Virus record (IMG/VR): IMGVR_UViG_3300022928_000025 | Location: 1 to 61,823 of that record | Source of the DNA: a virus | Direction: 5' to 3' (one strand) | Length of the DNA stretch: 61,823 nt | Part shown: positions 26,305 through 35,302 of the stretch, piece by piece | Numbering within the stretch: the first letter of the stretch is position 1 | Layout: each line of letters opens with the position of its first letter | The notes under the pieces: model-generated | The model's input: the letters and a program-made list of their open reading frames with translations, nothing else | What the model was told of the DNA's origin: nothing | Database searches by the model: none | Position numbers and translations under genes: made by a program

Positions 26305-26929
26305 ATTTCACATTCCTTGCTATTGGTGTATTTCCTGAACGCGCTTTATTCTCAGCATCTTTGACGCCTTCGTTGTAAAGCATTCCGTACATCTGCGCCG
26401 CAGCGTAATCAGTCCAATCTTTCGACGGAGTTCGCAACAATCGAAACAAGGCGCCATTTACAATTGCGTCTTTGTTATCGTTTAGTATCTCGTCGCTAAG
26501 AGTCGTACTGGTTACTGTTGGCTTAAGTACAGCGCGTAAAATCACGCTCTCGACAACCGTAGTATTTGGCACCGGAGCTAACCAAAACGTACTTTGGGTC
26601 TGCTGGACAAAATACTCGGGGATAGAAAACTTAGAAGGGTCGCGCCAATTTGGCTGACGCTTTTCTAAAAGCGCAGTACTGATAGGCTCTAACTTGTCAC
26701 CCTTGTAGACAGCCCAAAGAATCTTCTCAACGACCGTGCCTTTTGGAGGCTCGAGGTCATATTCATAGATTTTTGCAACCGTCGTTACAGGGTCTAGTTC
26801 TTGCTGATAGATTTCAGATTTGACGCACAGGTCTATGGCCGCGGAGCGAAGAGCTGATATAGCCATCGCATCTGAGCAGCCATGAACGCTGGGTAAAACG
26901 TCTGGTAGTAAAGACTCGAAAGTCGCCAT
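26252..26929 (-). CDS. Head-tail adaptor-like protein
   Basis: 225 residues. The opening FESLLPDVLPSVHGCSDAMA with LRSAAIDLC, and the later KDAIVNGALFRLLRTPSKDWTDYAAAQ, follow the helical design of portal-attached adaptor proteins, in which residues line up head to tail around the portal ring. It lies after the second adaptor-like gene at 26946-27644 and before the ejection proteins, the usual place. The end of the gene overlaps the GNAT-like gene. Assignment by position and pattern only. Confidence 0.55.
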   Translation of the reverse strand: MATFESLLPDVLPSVHGCSDAMAISALRSAAIDLCVKSEIYQQELDPVTTVAKIYEYDLEPPKGTVVEKILWAVYKGDKLEPISTALLEKRQPNWRDPSKFSIPEYFVQQTQSTFWLAPVPNTTVVESVILRAVLKPTVTSTTLSDEILNDNKDAIVNGALFRLLRTPSKDWTDYAAAQMYGMLYNEGVKDAENKARSGNTPIARNVKYGGYHSSPFRRRYTQYR

Positions 26930-26945
26930 TGGCGGTCACCTCAAA

Positions 26946-27644
26946 TTATTGGGTTGCCATCCGAGGTGCCACTGACATGAGATCAGTATTAGGATTCGTC
27001 ACGGCATCAATCTGAGACTTTCCAGTAATAGACGACATGAACAACTGATAATGATTCGCAGCGCGCTGGCTATTACCCGCGTACTCTGCATCTTTCATAT
27101 AAGCTGAATACAAAACATAATTAACTACTGCGTTTCCGTAGATGTCTGGGATATCTAAGTTATCGCTCTGAGTAACGCTGACTGGGTTCGCCGAATAGAT
27201 AATTTCGACGAACGCTGATCCCGTAACCCCTGGATAAACATAAAAGTTGATAGGATTACTATCATCATAAATATAATGCTTAACAGTAGCGCCGTGAGCA
27301 GCATCGCCGGTAACAGTTGGATCGTGCCAAGTAGGGGACTGCGCATCGAGCACCTCGCGATCTACAATTCGTACAGCGCGTGCGCCAGTACCATCAACTG
27401 CGGCGGACATATTTCTTACGACGCGTAACAGCCGGTTACCATCGTTAGGTATTGACTGCTTAGTGCCGGCGGCAAGTGTCACTGTCGTATTCTTCGCCGA
27501 CGCGTCTGGCTTAAAGAGTGCAATTTCTCGCTGTGCGTCGTTGACCCACAGAACAAGCTCACTAGTAACAGGCCATCTAACGCCCGTTGTGTCTTGGAGC
27601 GTTATTTGAACGCGGTCTACAATCGATTGAACAGATACACTCAT
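26946..27644 (-). CDS. Head-tail connector / adaptor protein (DUF6682-like)
   Basis: 232 residues. QSIVDRVQITLQD and TSELVLWVNDAQREI, then FKPDASAKNTTVTLAAGTKQ, with a later IPDIYGNAVVNYVLYSAYMK and a helix with AANHYQLF, is a pattern met in connector proteins of many short-tailed phages: N-terminal helix pair, a beta domain, and C-terminal helices that pack on the portal. Located between the coat protein and the ejection genes. Confidence 0.6.
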   Translation of the reverse strand: MSVSVQSIVDRVQITLQDTTGVRWPVTSELVLWVNDAQREIALFKPDASAKNTTVTLAAGTKQSIPNDGNRLLRVVRNMSAAVDGTGARAVRIVDREVLDAQSPTWHDPTVTGDAAHGATVKHYIYDDSNPINFYVYPGVTGSAFVEIIYSANPVSVTQSDNLDIPDIYGNAVVNYVLYSAYMKDAEYAGNSQRAANHYQLFMSSITGKSQIDAVTNPNTDLMSVAPRMATQ

Positions 27645-27660
27645 GATTCTTTAGCTCCCA

Positions 27661-28011
27661 TCAGCCATTTAGCACTTGATCCCAAGCGGCTTCTCTAATC
27701 TCCGCAGAGACTTGCTTTCCCATCACACGATGGATTGCGGCTGCTTTGGGCTCGCCAGTTGTCTTAAAATCGTCCGGTGATCCAACATTAATCAACTCTT
27801 CGATTGCGTTTACAGCTTCGAATACTGGATCAACATCAGGCTCAACGGGTTCTGGGGCAGACTCAACCGATACACCTATGGCCTCCGCTCCCATGCCAAT
27901 AGCGATAGCAGCTATTGCCTCTGAAACATCTCTTTCCACTCCAGCTTGCAGGCAAACGACACCGCCGCCTAAAGTGGCTACTCTCAAATCAAATTCGGCC
28001 TTAATTCTCAT
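27661..28011 (-). CDS. Hypothetical head-region protein
   Basis: 116 residues. Short N-terminal strands (MRIKAEFDLRVATLGGGVVC), an acidic proline-rich linker (ESAPEPVEPDVDP), and a helical end (DFKTTGEPKAAAIHRVMGKQ). The end resembles the small FxxTGxPK-type helical hairpins coded near capsid genes of other phages. It lies just beyond the terminator 28022-28060, so its expression needs read-through from the coat gene or another promoter. Function unknown. Confidence 0.5.
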   Translation of the reverse strand: MRIKAEFDLRVATLGGGVVCLQAGVERDVSEAIAAIAIGMGAEAIGVSVESAPEPVEPDVDPVFEAVNAIEELINVGSPDDFKTTGEPKAAAIHRVMGKQVSAEIREAAWDQVLNG

Positions 28012-28021
28012 TTTCTAGCCT

Positions 28022-28060
28022 TTAAAAAGGCCCCCTCGCAGCGTTAGCTGTAAGGGGGCA
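28022..28060 (-). terminator. Rho-independent terminator after the coat protein gene
   Basis: In the leftward direction a stem GCCCCCT/AGGGGGC (28053-28059 with 28030-28036) encloses a second stem CAGC-GTTA-GCTG. A CCTTTTT run follows directly. The strong stem and T-tract sit 18 nt after the coat protein stop and inside the gap before 27661-28011. Partial termination here would give the high coat-to-tail ratio that virions need. Confidence 0.75.
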
Positions 28061-28077
28061 ATGCTCTCAAGGGGAGA

Positions 28078-29223
28078 TTACTGAGCAGTATCTAGGCAGA
28101 TAACACCGAAGTCTTCGACAGCGCCGTTGTAGTCGCTGTTGAACTTGGGCTTCTTCAGACCGAAGATCTTGCCGATAGAGATGCCTGACTGGTTGCCATA
28201 GTCGAAAGTATCTTCGACGATTTCTGGCGCGCCAATGTCAGCCATTGCAAGGGCTTGTGCTCCGCAGAACAGTGCGCGTGCGCCTGTAACATCTGCGTCT
28301 GCACCCCACTTGTAACCGGCAGCACCTGCGTTAGCAGAAGTTCCAGTAGTTCCGCCTTCAGTTGAGAAGACGTGACGGAACTCGTGACACATAACACCAT
28401 CAACCATCAGGCTGCTAGAGCCAGAGAACAAGCTGTTGCTTGTGCCACGGACGCCAGCGTTGCGGACGTTCGCAAGGAAGTCGGCATCGAGCTTGAGGTT
28501 AGCCATCTGCTGTGGGGTAACAAAGAGGTGGAATGTCTCTTCGTTGCCAGCACCGCGAATACCACGGATATAGTTATCCTTCGCGTAAGCTTTCAGTTCA
28601 ACGATCTGCTTGTAACCCAGCTTGTCAGTCGCTGTAACAGCAGTGGTATCACCAGTAGTAATATCAGAGCCGCTAACGCGAAGGTGACGAGCTGCAGTAG
28701 GCGTAGTTACGTCTGAGGCGTACTCAAGATCAGAAAGATCAAGACCTGCACCTGCGTTGTTTACTCGCAGCGCGCCGTTGGTCTTGTTTGTGTAAGCAAC
28801 ACCTGACAGCGTGAGGAATGCCAACTGATCCATACGGTCAGCCATAGCATAAGCCAGCGCGTCGCGTGAAGTTTCACGGAAGTTAACCACCGACTTCTGA
28901 TCCGCCATACGACCGGCAATGCGGTTAGCGAAACGAAGCTGATCGAGATTAACAACGATGTCATACGCACGTAGCGCTTCTTCGTTGCCTTCCAGAGTGT
29001 AGTCACCAGTTACACCGTCGCCAGTCATATCAGCAAGCAGTGTAATAACAGCACGGGTGCCTTTCTCAGAACGAGTAAGTTCAGTGATACGCTGAACCAT
29101 TGCATTTGAACCAGATCCTGCGAACTGGTTGATGAAGCTCATGTTACGAGCTTGACGCCAAAAATCCCGACTCCACGCGGTTAGTTGCTCAGAAGTCAGG
29201 CTAGCAAAATTTGTTAAAGCCAT
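28078..29223 (-). CDS. Major capsid protein (N4-gp56/DUF4043-like)
   Basis: 381 residues from the chosen start. The N-terminal signature SEQLTAWSRDFWRQARN, then FINQFAGSG, EKGTRAVITLLADM, and YDIVVNLDQLRFANRI, VVNFRETSRDALAYAMADRM is that of the N4-gp56/DUF4043 HK97-fold coat family. An ATG twelve bases upstream (29235) is also in frame, but GGAGG lies exactly 5 nt before the ATG at 29223, so that start is preferred. The gene is followed by a strong terminator and preceded by an unusually long leader of about 177 nt and an operator-controlled promoter at 29407-29435. It forms the icosahedral shell around the scaffold encoded upstream. Confidence 0.85.
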   Translation of the reverse strand: MALTNFASLTSEQLTAWSRDFWRQARNMSFINQFAGSGSNAMVQRITELTRSEKGTRAVITLLADMTGDGVTGDYTLEGNEEALRAYDIVVNLDQLRFANRIAGRMADQKSVVNFRETSRDALAYAMADRMDQLAFLTLSGVAYTNKTNGALRVNNAGAGLDLSDLEYASDVTTPTAARHLRVSGSDITTGDTTAVTATDKLGYKQIVELKAYAKDNYIRGIRGAGNEETFHLFVTPQQMANLKLDADFLANVRNAGVRGTSNSLFSGSSSLMVDGVMCHEFRHVFSTEGGTTGTSANAGAAGYKWGADADVTGARALFCGAQALAMADIGAPEIVEDTFDYGNQSGISIGKIFGLKKPKFNSDYNGAVEDFGVICLDTAQ

Positions 29224-29235
29224 GATGGCCTCCAT

Positions 29236-29403
29236 TTGTTTGCATTAAATTAAAATAGCCTTGTAAATCGTCCTTTTCGTGCAGACTAACGGTCGCGCGT
29301 TTTAGCGAGAGCGGTCTCGGCGCATTTAACGTCTGTGCAGACGGGAGTACGGTTTTTACGTGAACGACACGATCAGTTTTCGTACTGATACACGAATGGT
29401 ACA
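29236..29403 (-). promoter_or_regulatory. Structured 5' leader of the coat protein mRNA
   Basis: Between the predicted start of transcription (about 29400) and the coat ATG no gene is visible, but several hairpins are: ATCAGT-TTTCGT-ACTGAT, CGTCTG-TG-CAGACG and GAGA-GCGG-TCTC. Other leaders in this phage are under 20 nt. It may stabilise the coat transcript or regulate its translation. Confidence 0.45.
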
Positions 29404-29406
29404 TTA

Positions 29407-29435
29407 ATATTAGCGTTACTAATAAACTATGTCAA
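29407..29435 (-). promoter_or_regulatory. Consensus sigma70-type promoter with operator (site 2), upstream of capsid
   Basis: Minus strand: TTGACA (29430-29435), 17 bp, TAATAT (29407-29412). The -35 is the exact consensus. Operator TATTAG-CGTTA-CTAATA lies at 29408-29424 and covers the -10 box. Confidence 0.8.
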
Positions 29436-29447
29436 CAAGATACTGGG

Positions 29448-29735
29448 TCACCATTTAACTTTATGACTCCAATATCGGGCACTTAGGATGTCTGGTTTTG
29501 AGTCTTGGGCGTTGTGTCGTGCGTAGTAAGACTTCCTGCGCGCCTTATCTTTTTCTGACGTAGGGTTCTTGCCCGCGCCAGAGACCCCCTGCTGCCCAAA
29601 GCGAATGGTTTTTGTCTCGCCCGATGAATTCCTAGCTACAACAACATGCGATTTTGTCGCGTGCGAAGGAGTCTTTTTGGGTTTGTTAAAACCAGCCACG
29701 CCTGCGCGAGCTAATCTGGGGTCTCTGGTTGTCAT
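29448..29735 (-). CDS. Small basic phage protein of the head cluster
   Basis: 95 residues, strongly basic. FNKPKKTPSHATKSHVVVA is followed by KTIRFGQQGVSGAG, EKDKARRKSYYARH and a final ARYWSHKVKW. This order of motifs recurs in small proteins located between scaffold and capsid genes of marine podoviruses; the basic arginine-lysine segment suggests a nucleic-acid contact. It lies 10 nt after the scaffold stop. Molecular function unknown. Confidence 0.6.
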   Translation of the reverse strand: MTTRDPRLARAGVAGFNKPKKTPSHATKSHVVVARNSSGETKTIRFGQQGVSGAGKNPTSEKDKARRKSYYARHNAQDSKPDILSARYWSHKVKW

Positions 29736-29745
29736 AGCATTCCCT

Positions 29746-30756
29746 CTAGAAAATATCGCCTCTAAGCCTTCTCAGCGTTGCTTCAGGAAGAGCATTAAAT
29801 TCCTCTTCAGAAAGTGAGCTTATATCGAGTGCTTTCTCACCGTGGCTGCTGCTTCCTTCTCCAGGAAGTTCTGGCGGCTGCTTCTTAGCTGCGTCTAACT
29901 TCTTAGCAACCTCTGCCCTCTTCTTCGCCACTTCATCTACAGACTTCTTTGGTGCTTGTTTAGCGGTCAGCGCAGAAGAGTCATCCGATTCAGAACCAAT
30001 ATCATGGGCTTTTATGACAAAATTAGATGCCTTCGATAGCGCATCTACCGCCCCTAAACCCTGAATCATAAACGCGTCGCGTAGCTCAATTACTTCTTGC
30101 GTAAAGTCTTCGTTATAGTCGGCAGAATTTTGGTCGAATACGGGGTATTCTGTTTCCAACAGGTTTGCAGCCTGCTGGAGAGCTGTTTCTTCGTTGTTTC
30201 TCGTAACAGTCTGCTCAACTTCTCGACGCAATTCATGAGACATAGCCTCCCTTTCCGCATTACGAATCTCACTACGCAGCTTCGCAGCTTTATCAGGCTC
30301 ACCATCAAGGATAAAGTCCTGATATTCGCGCTCTTTGGCCTCGAAGTCATACGAAGGTAGCTCAGGCGGAGGGGGCTGATTGGCCTGCTTAAGCTCGTCG
30401 AGCTGCTTTTGCAGCGCCTTCTGTTTTGCTAACACCTCGTCAAGGCGAGATTTAGGCACCATCTGACCTTTTTTCTTGGCCTTTGGTTCCTCTAGTACCT
30501 CTTCGAGCTCTTCGGTTTCGTCGAGCGCGACGGGCTCGTCGTCGGTTTCGGCTTCGGTTTCATCGACTTCTTCTTCGGCAGTTGGTACATCTTCAGTCTC
30601 CAAAGTTTCTATGTCGGACGTTTCATCCTCTTCTTCTGGTTCAGCTTCATCTACACCGAGCCCGAAATTGAGATCCACATCTACATCTTCAACCTGATCG
30701 ATAGCATCCGATCCTGGCATCCTGTCGAATTCTAAATTTTCATCCTTATCAGCCAT
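29746..30756 (-). CDS. Capsid scaffolding protein
   Basis: 336 residues. The first 115 are extremely acidic (DETSDIETLETEDVPTAEEE and more). A KKKGQMVPKSRLDEVLAKQ coiled coil follows at about 115-150, then long helices, a Lys-rich stretch (VAKKRAEVAKKLDAAKKQPP) and a C-terminal SEEEFNALPEATLRRLRGD. An acidic head plus helical body plus basic C-terminus between portal and capsid is the classic scaffold, whose basic tail binds the coat protein. No protease motif is visible. Confidence 0.8.
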   Translation of the reverse strand: MADKDENLEFDRMPGSDAIDQVEDVDVDLNFGLGVDEAEPEEEDETSDIETLETEDVPTAEEEVDETEAETDDEPVALDETEELEEVLEEPKAKKKGQMVPKSRLDEVLAKQKALQKQLDELKQANQPPPPELPSYDFEAKEREYQDFILDGEPDKAAKLRSEIRNAEREAMSHELRREVEQTVTRNNEETALQQAANLLETEYPVFDQNSADYNEDFTQEVIELRDAFMIQGLGAVDALSKASNFVIKAHDIGSESDDSSALTAKQAPKKSVDEVAKKRAEVAKKLDAAKKQPPELPGEGSSSHGEKALDISSLSEEEFNALPEATLRRLRGDIF

Positions 30757-30759
30757 AAC

Positions 30760-32877
30760 TTATCCTTTGGGGGTTAGAGATTTGTTGGTTTGTTGCATCG
30801 CCGTTGTGGCAATTCTTGTAGCCGCCGAAGTTTCTTGGTTAGTTCGGCGTGTAGTATTAGTTAGATCCGCAAGCTCTCTTCTGAGATTGAGCTCCATTTC
30901 CTTCATGCGCATCTGACTCTCAAGCTCCATGACCTTAAGCTGCGGCGTAACGTCTGCCACATCTTGAGTTTTCGCCATGTTGATCGCAGCTTCTGACTGC
31001 AGCTTCTGCACTTCTGCTCGTAACTTCTCGATAGTGAGCTGAATCTGCTCCATCTCCATTTCGTGATGGATCTGCTGCATCTGCGCTTGTTCTTCACTAG
31101 GCGGTTCAACACCAGTAACAGTGCGAATTCGTTTAGCCAGTTCACCCTTACGCGCGAGGTGGCTGTACTCTACGATAGCGTCATCTGGAATCATCACGCC
31201 TGCGCTGCGCAAACTCAGAGCCTCAGCGAACTGAATCTCGTCGAAGCTGTCGCGGGCGGGGGCTGTAGCAATAACTACATCGTATTCACCGATAGTTAGG
31301 TCATTAACAATTCGCCCCTCGGGAGTCATTTCGTTAATAACTATCGGCTCACGCGGCTTAAGGGGATCATCTTCATTTGTAATCTGAACTATTCGCTGCT
31401 CGGTGTAGAACCGCTGTATCAGATTCAGAATCTTCTCTGCCAAGTGCTGACGAGTCTTGTTCAAGTTATCCAGTGGCACCTGAATCATTATCGCGCCACG
31501 ATTCTGCTTAGCTTGTATCGCAATACCTGACACTTCAGCTGAGTCAGTACCCAGCATAGAGTCATTAATACCCGATATGGCTTTTATGTTTGCCGCCGCT
31601 TTCTGACCGATACGATCTAGACCAGTAGGGATAGTGTTAGGCTGAATCTTTTGGGGTGCCGTGGTGCCACGGGCGTACTCAAGCACGAGGCCAGTTTCGG
31701 CGCCATGCTCCTCGAGATCATCTGGTGTCATACCTACCAGTGAGCCGCTCTCTACCATCCACCCGCTATTAGCAGTGGTGTTAACAATATGCAGCTCTTG
31801 CGAAGCGATCTTGTTAAGCTGTTCTTGTGGGGATAACAGGTTACGTACCATGCCGAACGGACGACCGCGACGGAAGTAAGCGAAGAATGGTACTAACGTG
31901 AAGTCATCGTATGGCGACCAGTCATCGTGCAGCACAACTTTGTCACAGGTCACTGTCCAACGTACCTGCTTTACCATCTTAGTAATTACAGACAACCCGT
32001 GCTCTTTCGCGAACGCTTTCACCTTCCGCTCGTTCCAATTTTCTGGCACGCGCCTCTGGTCGCCGGTTGTGGGGTCGACATAGAAGTCTGACCTAGTCAG
32101 CTTTCGGTGCTGTCGCTCAATTACCCGAAGCGCCCTGACGTTTCGGTACTCTTCCTCTCCAGGAATCTGTGCACCTAAAAAATCTTCTCGGGTATCTATG
32201 TCGCCGTAGCGAGTCTCTTCGTACTCTACCGAGTCGCGGCCAAAACTGTTGCCGTTTTCTGCGATGAACTGCAGCTTGTCAGCTTTGTCTTTACCGTAGA
32301 CCTCTTCAATCTCGTCAAGGGTCATCCATTTCGTTTCGAATATCTCGTTCCAAGTGCGCGCGTCATACTCTTTTGCGTCTGGATCTATCAGTATATCCAG
32401 AGGATCTTTCGCCGTTATCCGCACCTCACCTTCAGTGCTGTCACTGAAATCTATGCGAACGTCAAAATAACCACGGCCATCAAGGATCAATCCGTCACTA
32501 AACACCTGCTGCTCTATCCAATCCATTTTGTTGTTGTCAGAGATCTGCATGAACAACTTAGTCAGTGTGTTCGCTATATCACCGTCGCCGCCTTTGCGGG
32601 GTTTAAACTTCACGTCTGCCCGCCGTGAGCTCTGCTCACCTAGCACCGTATTAACCGTAGGCAGGATCGTGTTAATTGTCAGAGCAGGACGTCCGGCCTG
32701 ATCGAGAGCTGCAATGTCTTCAGCCGCCCACTGATCACCTCGGTAATATGAGTCGCACTTCTTAGCCATTTCAATGTAATCAAGGTGGCCATTATCACGA
32801 GCACGTACATATCTGTCCCACTGGCCAGACGCAATCATGTGCTCTTTGTCTGCGGTCAATCGCTTTGTATTCTTCAT
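30760..32877 (-). CDS. Portal protein (P22-like)
   Basis: 705 residues. YIEMAKKCDSYYRGDQWAAE, LDQAGRPALTINTILPTVNT and VLGEQSSRRADVKFKPR are the opening of the P22-type portal family. A stem region (SPYDDFTLVPFFAYFRRGRP, then FGMVRNLLSPQEQLNKI), the helix with SGIAIQAKQNRGAIMIQVP, and a long C-terminal Gln/Glu-rich coiled coil (QMQQIHHEMEMEQIQLTIEK), a barrel-like extension, complete it. It forms the dodecameric DNA-entry ring that holds terminase and later the tail. It lies 3 nt after TerL. Confidence 0.9.
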   Translation of the reverse strand: MKNTKRLTADKEHMIASGQWDRYVRARDNGHLDYIEMAKKCDSYYRGDQWAAEDIAALDQAGRPALTINTILPTVNTVLGEQSSRRADVKFKPRKGGDGDIANTLTKLFMQISDNNKMDWIEQQVFSDGLILDGRGYFDVRIDFSDSTEGEVRITAKDPLDILIDPDAKEYDARTWNEIFETKWMTLDEIEEVYGKDKADKLQFIAENGNSFGRDSVEYEETRYGDIDTREDFLGAQIPGEEEYRNVRALRVIERQHRKLTRSDFYVDPTTGDQRRVPENWNERKVKAFAKEHGLSVITKMVKQVRWTVTCDKVVLHDDWSPYDDFTLVPFFAYFRRGRPFGMVRNLLSPQEQLNKIASQELHIVNTTANSGWMVESGSLVGMTPDDLEEHGAETGLVLEYARGTTAPQKIQPNTIPTGLDRIGQKAAANIKAISGINDSMLGTDSAEVSGIAIQAKQNRGAIMIQVPLDNLNKTRQHLAEKILNLIQRFYTEQRIVQITNEDDPLKPREPIVINEMTPEGRIVNDLTIGEYDVVIATAPARDSFDEIQFAEALSLRSAGVMIPDDAIVEYSHLARKGELAKRIRTVTGVEPPSEEQAQMQQIHHEMEMEQIQLTIEKLRAEVQKLQSEAAINMAKTQDVADVTPQLKVMELESQMRMKEMELNLRRELADLTNTTRRTNQETSAATRIATTAMQQTNKSLTPKG

Positions 32878-32879
32878 GG

Positions 32880-34526
32880 CTATGCACTCATCGCCGATTT
32901 GTTTTTAGGACCACCCTTAACAATATGGGCGAGCTTGTCCCTCCAAGAGGGAGTGTGAACAGTAGGCGCGTGATAACTTGAAAATTCAGCCATCATCAAT
33001 CCAAGCCACGCGAGCGCGTCGACCTGATCGTCATGGACGCCGTTTGGGAATCTCAATAGTTCTGCCACCAGCGGGCCTGTAAACACAGCATCACGAGGCA
33101 GGAATACCATCCCCTGCTGCATACGGCCTTGGATGGCGCGGGCGCGGGCTTCTTTGTCTCTTCTACCCGTGCGTAGGTCTTTGATGTACATTTCATACAA
33201 CCCCCTTTCACGCACACGTTTCTCAAGGAACGGGCCAAGGGCCATCTCGATGTGACCCTTCTCGATACCGACAATTGACGGTTTCCACTCGACGTATAAA
33301 TCCAAAATCTTCTCTACAATCTCGAACCCGTCAAACCGCCCACGGACAATGTCCATGACGTACAACTTGTCAGCCTCGTCGACGCCAATGACCATCCCAA
33401 CCGAGTAGTCGTTCCTGTCGTTTTTACCGATGGCTAAATCCCATGCGGCGTAGTACTTCATGCGGTCTTCGTCGATATCCTCAGGGTCGTAGTACTTAAT
33501 CATGCTGCGAGTAAAGTAATCACCCTCGTCTGCCACAGGATTCTGTTGATACAACGCGGACCAATCTCGAGGGCCAACTGCTTTTCGTATACGGTTAAGT
33601 GACGCGGCGTCATACCGATCAAGGTGTAACGGCTCGCCCATCTTCCGGTACTTCTCGTCTTCCTCAGCGATGGCGGGATAGCGAACTACTTCCCAATCGT
33701 CGCCGCCTTCGGTCGCCATTTTTAGTAGGCGCCCCGCAAGATCGTCGTCATGCCAACGAGTGAGAATAACCAGTACCCCGCCGCCAGGAGCCAGACGGGT
33801 GTACGCCGTTGACGTATACCAATCCCAGTTAGCCTCTCTATTATTCTGAGACTCAGCGTCTTCTCGGTTTTTTACGGGGTCATCGATAACTAATATGTGT
33901 GCCCCTTTACCCGTGATACCGCCACCAACACCTGCAGCAACAAAGCCGCCGCCACCAGTGGTGAGCCACGCTTCAGCACTTTGAGAGTCAGGATCTAGAC
34001 GTGTTTTGAAGGCACTCTTGTAGGACGGCTCTCGCAGCAGGTTACGCACCTTTCTCGAGAAACCCATCGCCAGTGAGCCTGAGTATGAGCAGCTAATGAA
34101 CTCGTGCTCAGGGTTACGTCCCAAGTGCCAAGCGGGGAACGCTACCGAGGCAAGTGTCGATTTCCCATGCCGAGGGGGCATGAACAACATTAACCGTGGC
34201 GACTTCTTATCAACCACGTCTTGTGAGAACTTCTCTAACCTTTGGCAAATGTCCTTGTGCACCCAGCCTGCTTGGTAATCTGGATTGAACCGCTCAACGA
34301 AGGGCAGCATCCGTTTACGCGTGAGGATACGCATGGCCAACTCTTCGCGAGCCATTTCTTCAGAAGTTTTTGGTAGAGGGACATCAGTACTGGGGTCTTT
34401 CGGCGAAGGCAGGGAGTCCTGCCGGTCTGCTTGGCAGTACACACACCAGTTGTCCGCGCCCATAAGAGTAGACGGAACCGACTTCTTACACCGTTCGCAT
34501 GTGCTCTTGGGCGCTTCATCCGTCAT
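32880..34526 (-). CDS. terL: Terminase large subunit with N-terminal zinc ribbon
   Basis: 548 residues. Walker A-like PPRHGKST, Walker B ILVIDDP with the following K/R, motif III region VILTRWHDDD, and the RNase H-type nuclease WDLAIGKNDRND then VDIVRGRF and later HDDQVDALAW. This motor packages DNA into the prohead and cuts it. The first 40 residues hold CERCKKSVP and WCVYCQADR, two CxxC pairs forming a zinc ribbon, an addition not present in most TerL proteins. It overlaps TerS by 11 nt. Confidence 0.92.
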   Translation of the reverse strand: MTDEAPKSTCERCKKSVPSTLMGADNWCVYCQADRQDSLPSPKDPSTDVPLPKTSEEMAREELAMRILTRKRMLPFVERFNPDYQAGWVHKDICQRLEKFSQDVVDKKSPRLMLFMPPRHGKSTLASVAFPAWHLGRNPEHEFISCSYSGSLAMGFSRKVRNLLREPSYKSAFKTRLDPDSQSAEAWLTTGGGGFVAAGVGGGITGKGAHILVIDDPVKNREDAESQNNREANWDWYTSTAYTRLAPGGGVLVILTRWHDDDLAGRLLKMATEGGDDWEVVRYPAIAEEDEKYRKMGEPLHLDRYDAASLNRIRKAVGPRDWSALYQQNPVADEGDYFTRSMIKYYDPEDIDEDRMKYYAAWDLAIGKNDRNDYSVGMVIGVDEADKLYVMDIVRGRFDGFEIVEKILDLYVEWKPSIVGIEKGHIEMALGPFLEKRVRERGLYEMYIKDLRTGRRDKEARARAIQGRMQQGMVFLPRDAVFTGPLVAELLRFPNGVHDDQVDALAWLGLMMAEFSSYHAPTVHTPSWRDKLAHIVKGGPKNKSAMSA

Positions 34527-34992
34527 GTGTCTGAGGCTCTAGGTACTGCGTCCCTTTGCCAGCAAGCTTCAACAACTCGTCGTCACTCAGTCGTTCGAGC
34601 TGCTTGGCACCATTAATCTGTATGTTGACCTGCTGATTCTGAGATTCTTTCGCCAGACCATGCAGACGCACCATACTGTCTACCGTATTCTTCATCTCTG
34701 TCGCGTTGGCAGAGGACACGTAGGCATTCATATACATTGAGTGTGCTTGTTGAATGCCAAATTTCACTTCCTCATGCATCTGCTCGCGGAAATACTGAAT
34801 GGCACGTGCCACGGCCTCTACTTTAGCGGCGGAGTAGGCATTGGCAGGTGACGCGTAACCAGCAGCACGCCCTGCAGCGGCAATAGTCATCCCACTGCAG
34901 ATGAACTGGACTAGTTTCTCCTGTTGAACGCTAAGCACACCAATTTGAAGCCCCATATAAGGCATGTGGGAGTCAAACTCGGTCTTTGACAT
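34516..34992 (-). CDS. terS: Terminase small subunit
   Basis: 158 residues from the chosen ATG, 4 nt after the stop of 34997-35296. A GTG at 35049 would add 19 residues overlapping that gene, with no better ribosome site. VQQEKLVQFICSGM, TIAAAGRAAGYASPANAY is the helix-turn-helix of small terminases, which reads the packaging site; a coiled coil and a C-terminal QLERLSDDELLKL segment for TerL binding follow. Stop overlaps the TerL start by 11 nt. Confidence 0.8.
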   Translation of the reverse strand: MSKTEFDSHMPYMGLQIGVLSVQQEKLVQFICSGMTIAAAGRAAGYASPANAYSAAKVEAVARAIQYFREQMHEEVKFGIQQAHSMYMNAYVSSANATEMKNTVDSMVRLHGLAKESQNQQVNIQINGAKQLERLSDDELLKLAGKGTQYLEPQTHDG

Positions 34993-34996
34993 TTGT

Positions 34997-35296
34997 TCAG
35001 TGGAGGGTGTGATTGTTGGAGTCGTCGTTATCGAAGTAATATCTATCACCCCCCGCGATGTAATTGCTCATTTCATTACTAAAATTAACGAAAATTGGAG
35101 GGTTGATGTAATCAACCTGAGTTACTTCTTCCACAAACTCTTGTATTTCGTCGTCTGCGTAGCCACTGGCACGTAAAACTTCGATTGTTTTGGCGTAGTC
35201 GTACACCAAAACAGGCGCGCTGCCCCTTAGAACGACTTGATACCCTATACAGGCGTCTTCTAGCCCTTCTAGGCACAGCACTTCTATATTATTCAT
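34997..35296 (-). CDS. Hypothetical acidic protein, probably read from a leaderless mRNA
   Basis: 99 residues, acidic, one possible nucleic-acid mimic run (EVLRASGYADDEIQEFVEEV). The -10 box of the promoter at 35303-35331 ends 6 nt before the ATG, so transcription should start at or within a base or two of the ATG. There is no ribosome-binding site. It is the first gene of the packaging operon and lies just ahead of TerS. It may be a very early late-gene product or part of the packaging switch. No family recognised. Confidence 0.55.
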   Translation of the reverse strand: MNNIEVLCLEGLEDACIGYQVVLRGSAPVLVYDYAKTIEVLRASGYADDEIQEFVEEVTQVDYINPPIFVNFSNEMSNYIAGGDRYYFDNDDSNNHTLH

Positions 35297-35302
35297 AGCA
35301 AT

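Noticed and set aside
29201-29404. 67-codon minus-strand frame between capsid and 29448 gene
   Set aside because: It covers the predicted promoter start and hairpin leader, has no ribosome site and overlaps the capsid gene out of frame.
30476-30697. Ser-rich plus-strand frame
   Set aside because: It is the antisense image of the acidic scaffold N-terminus (GAA/GAT runs read as TTC/ATC).
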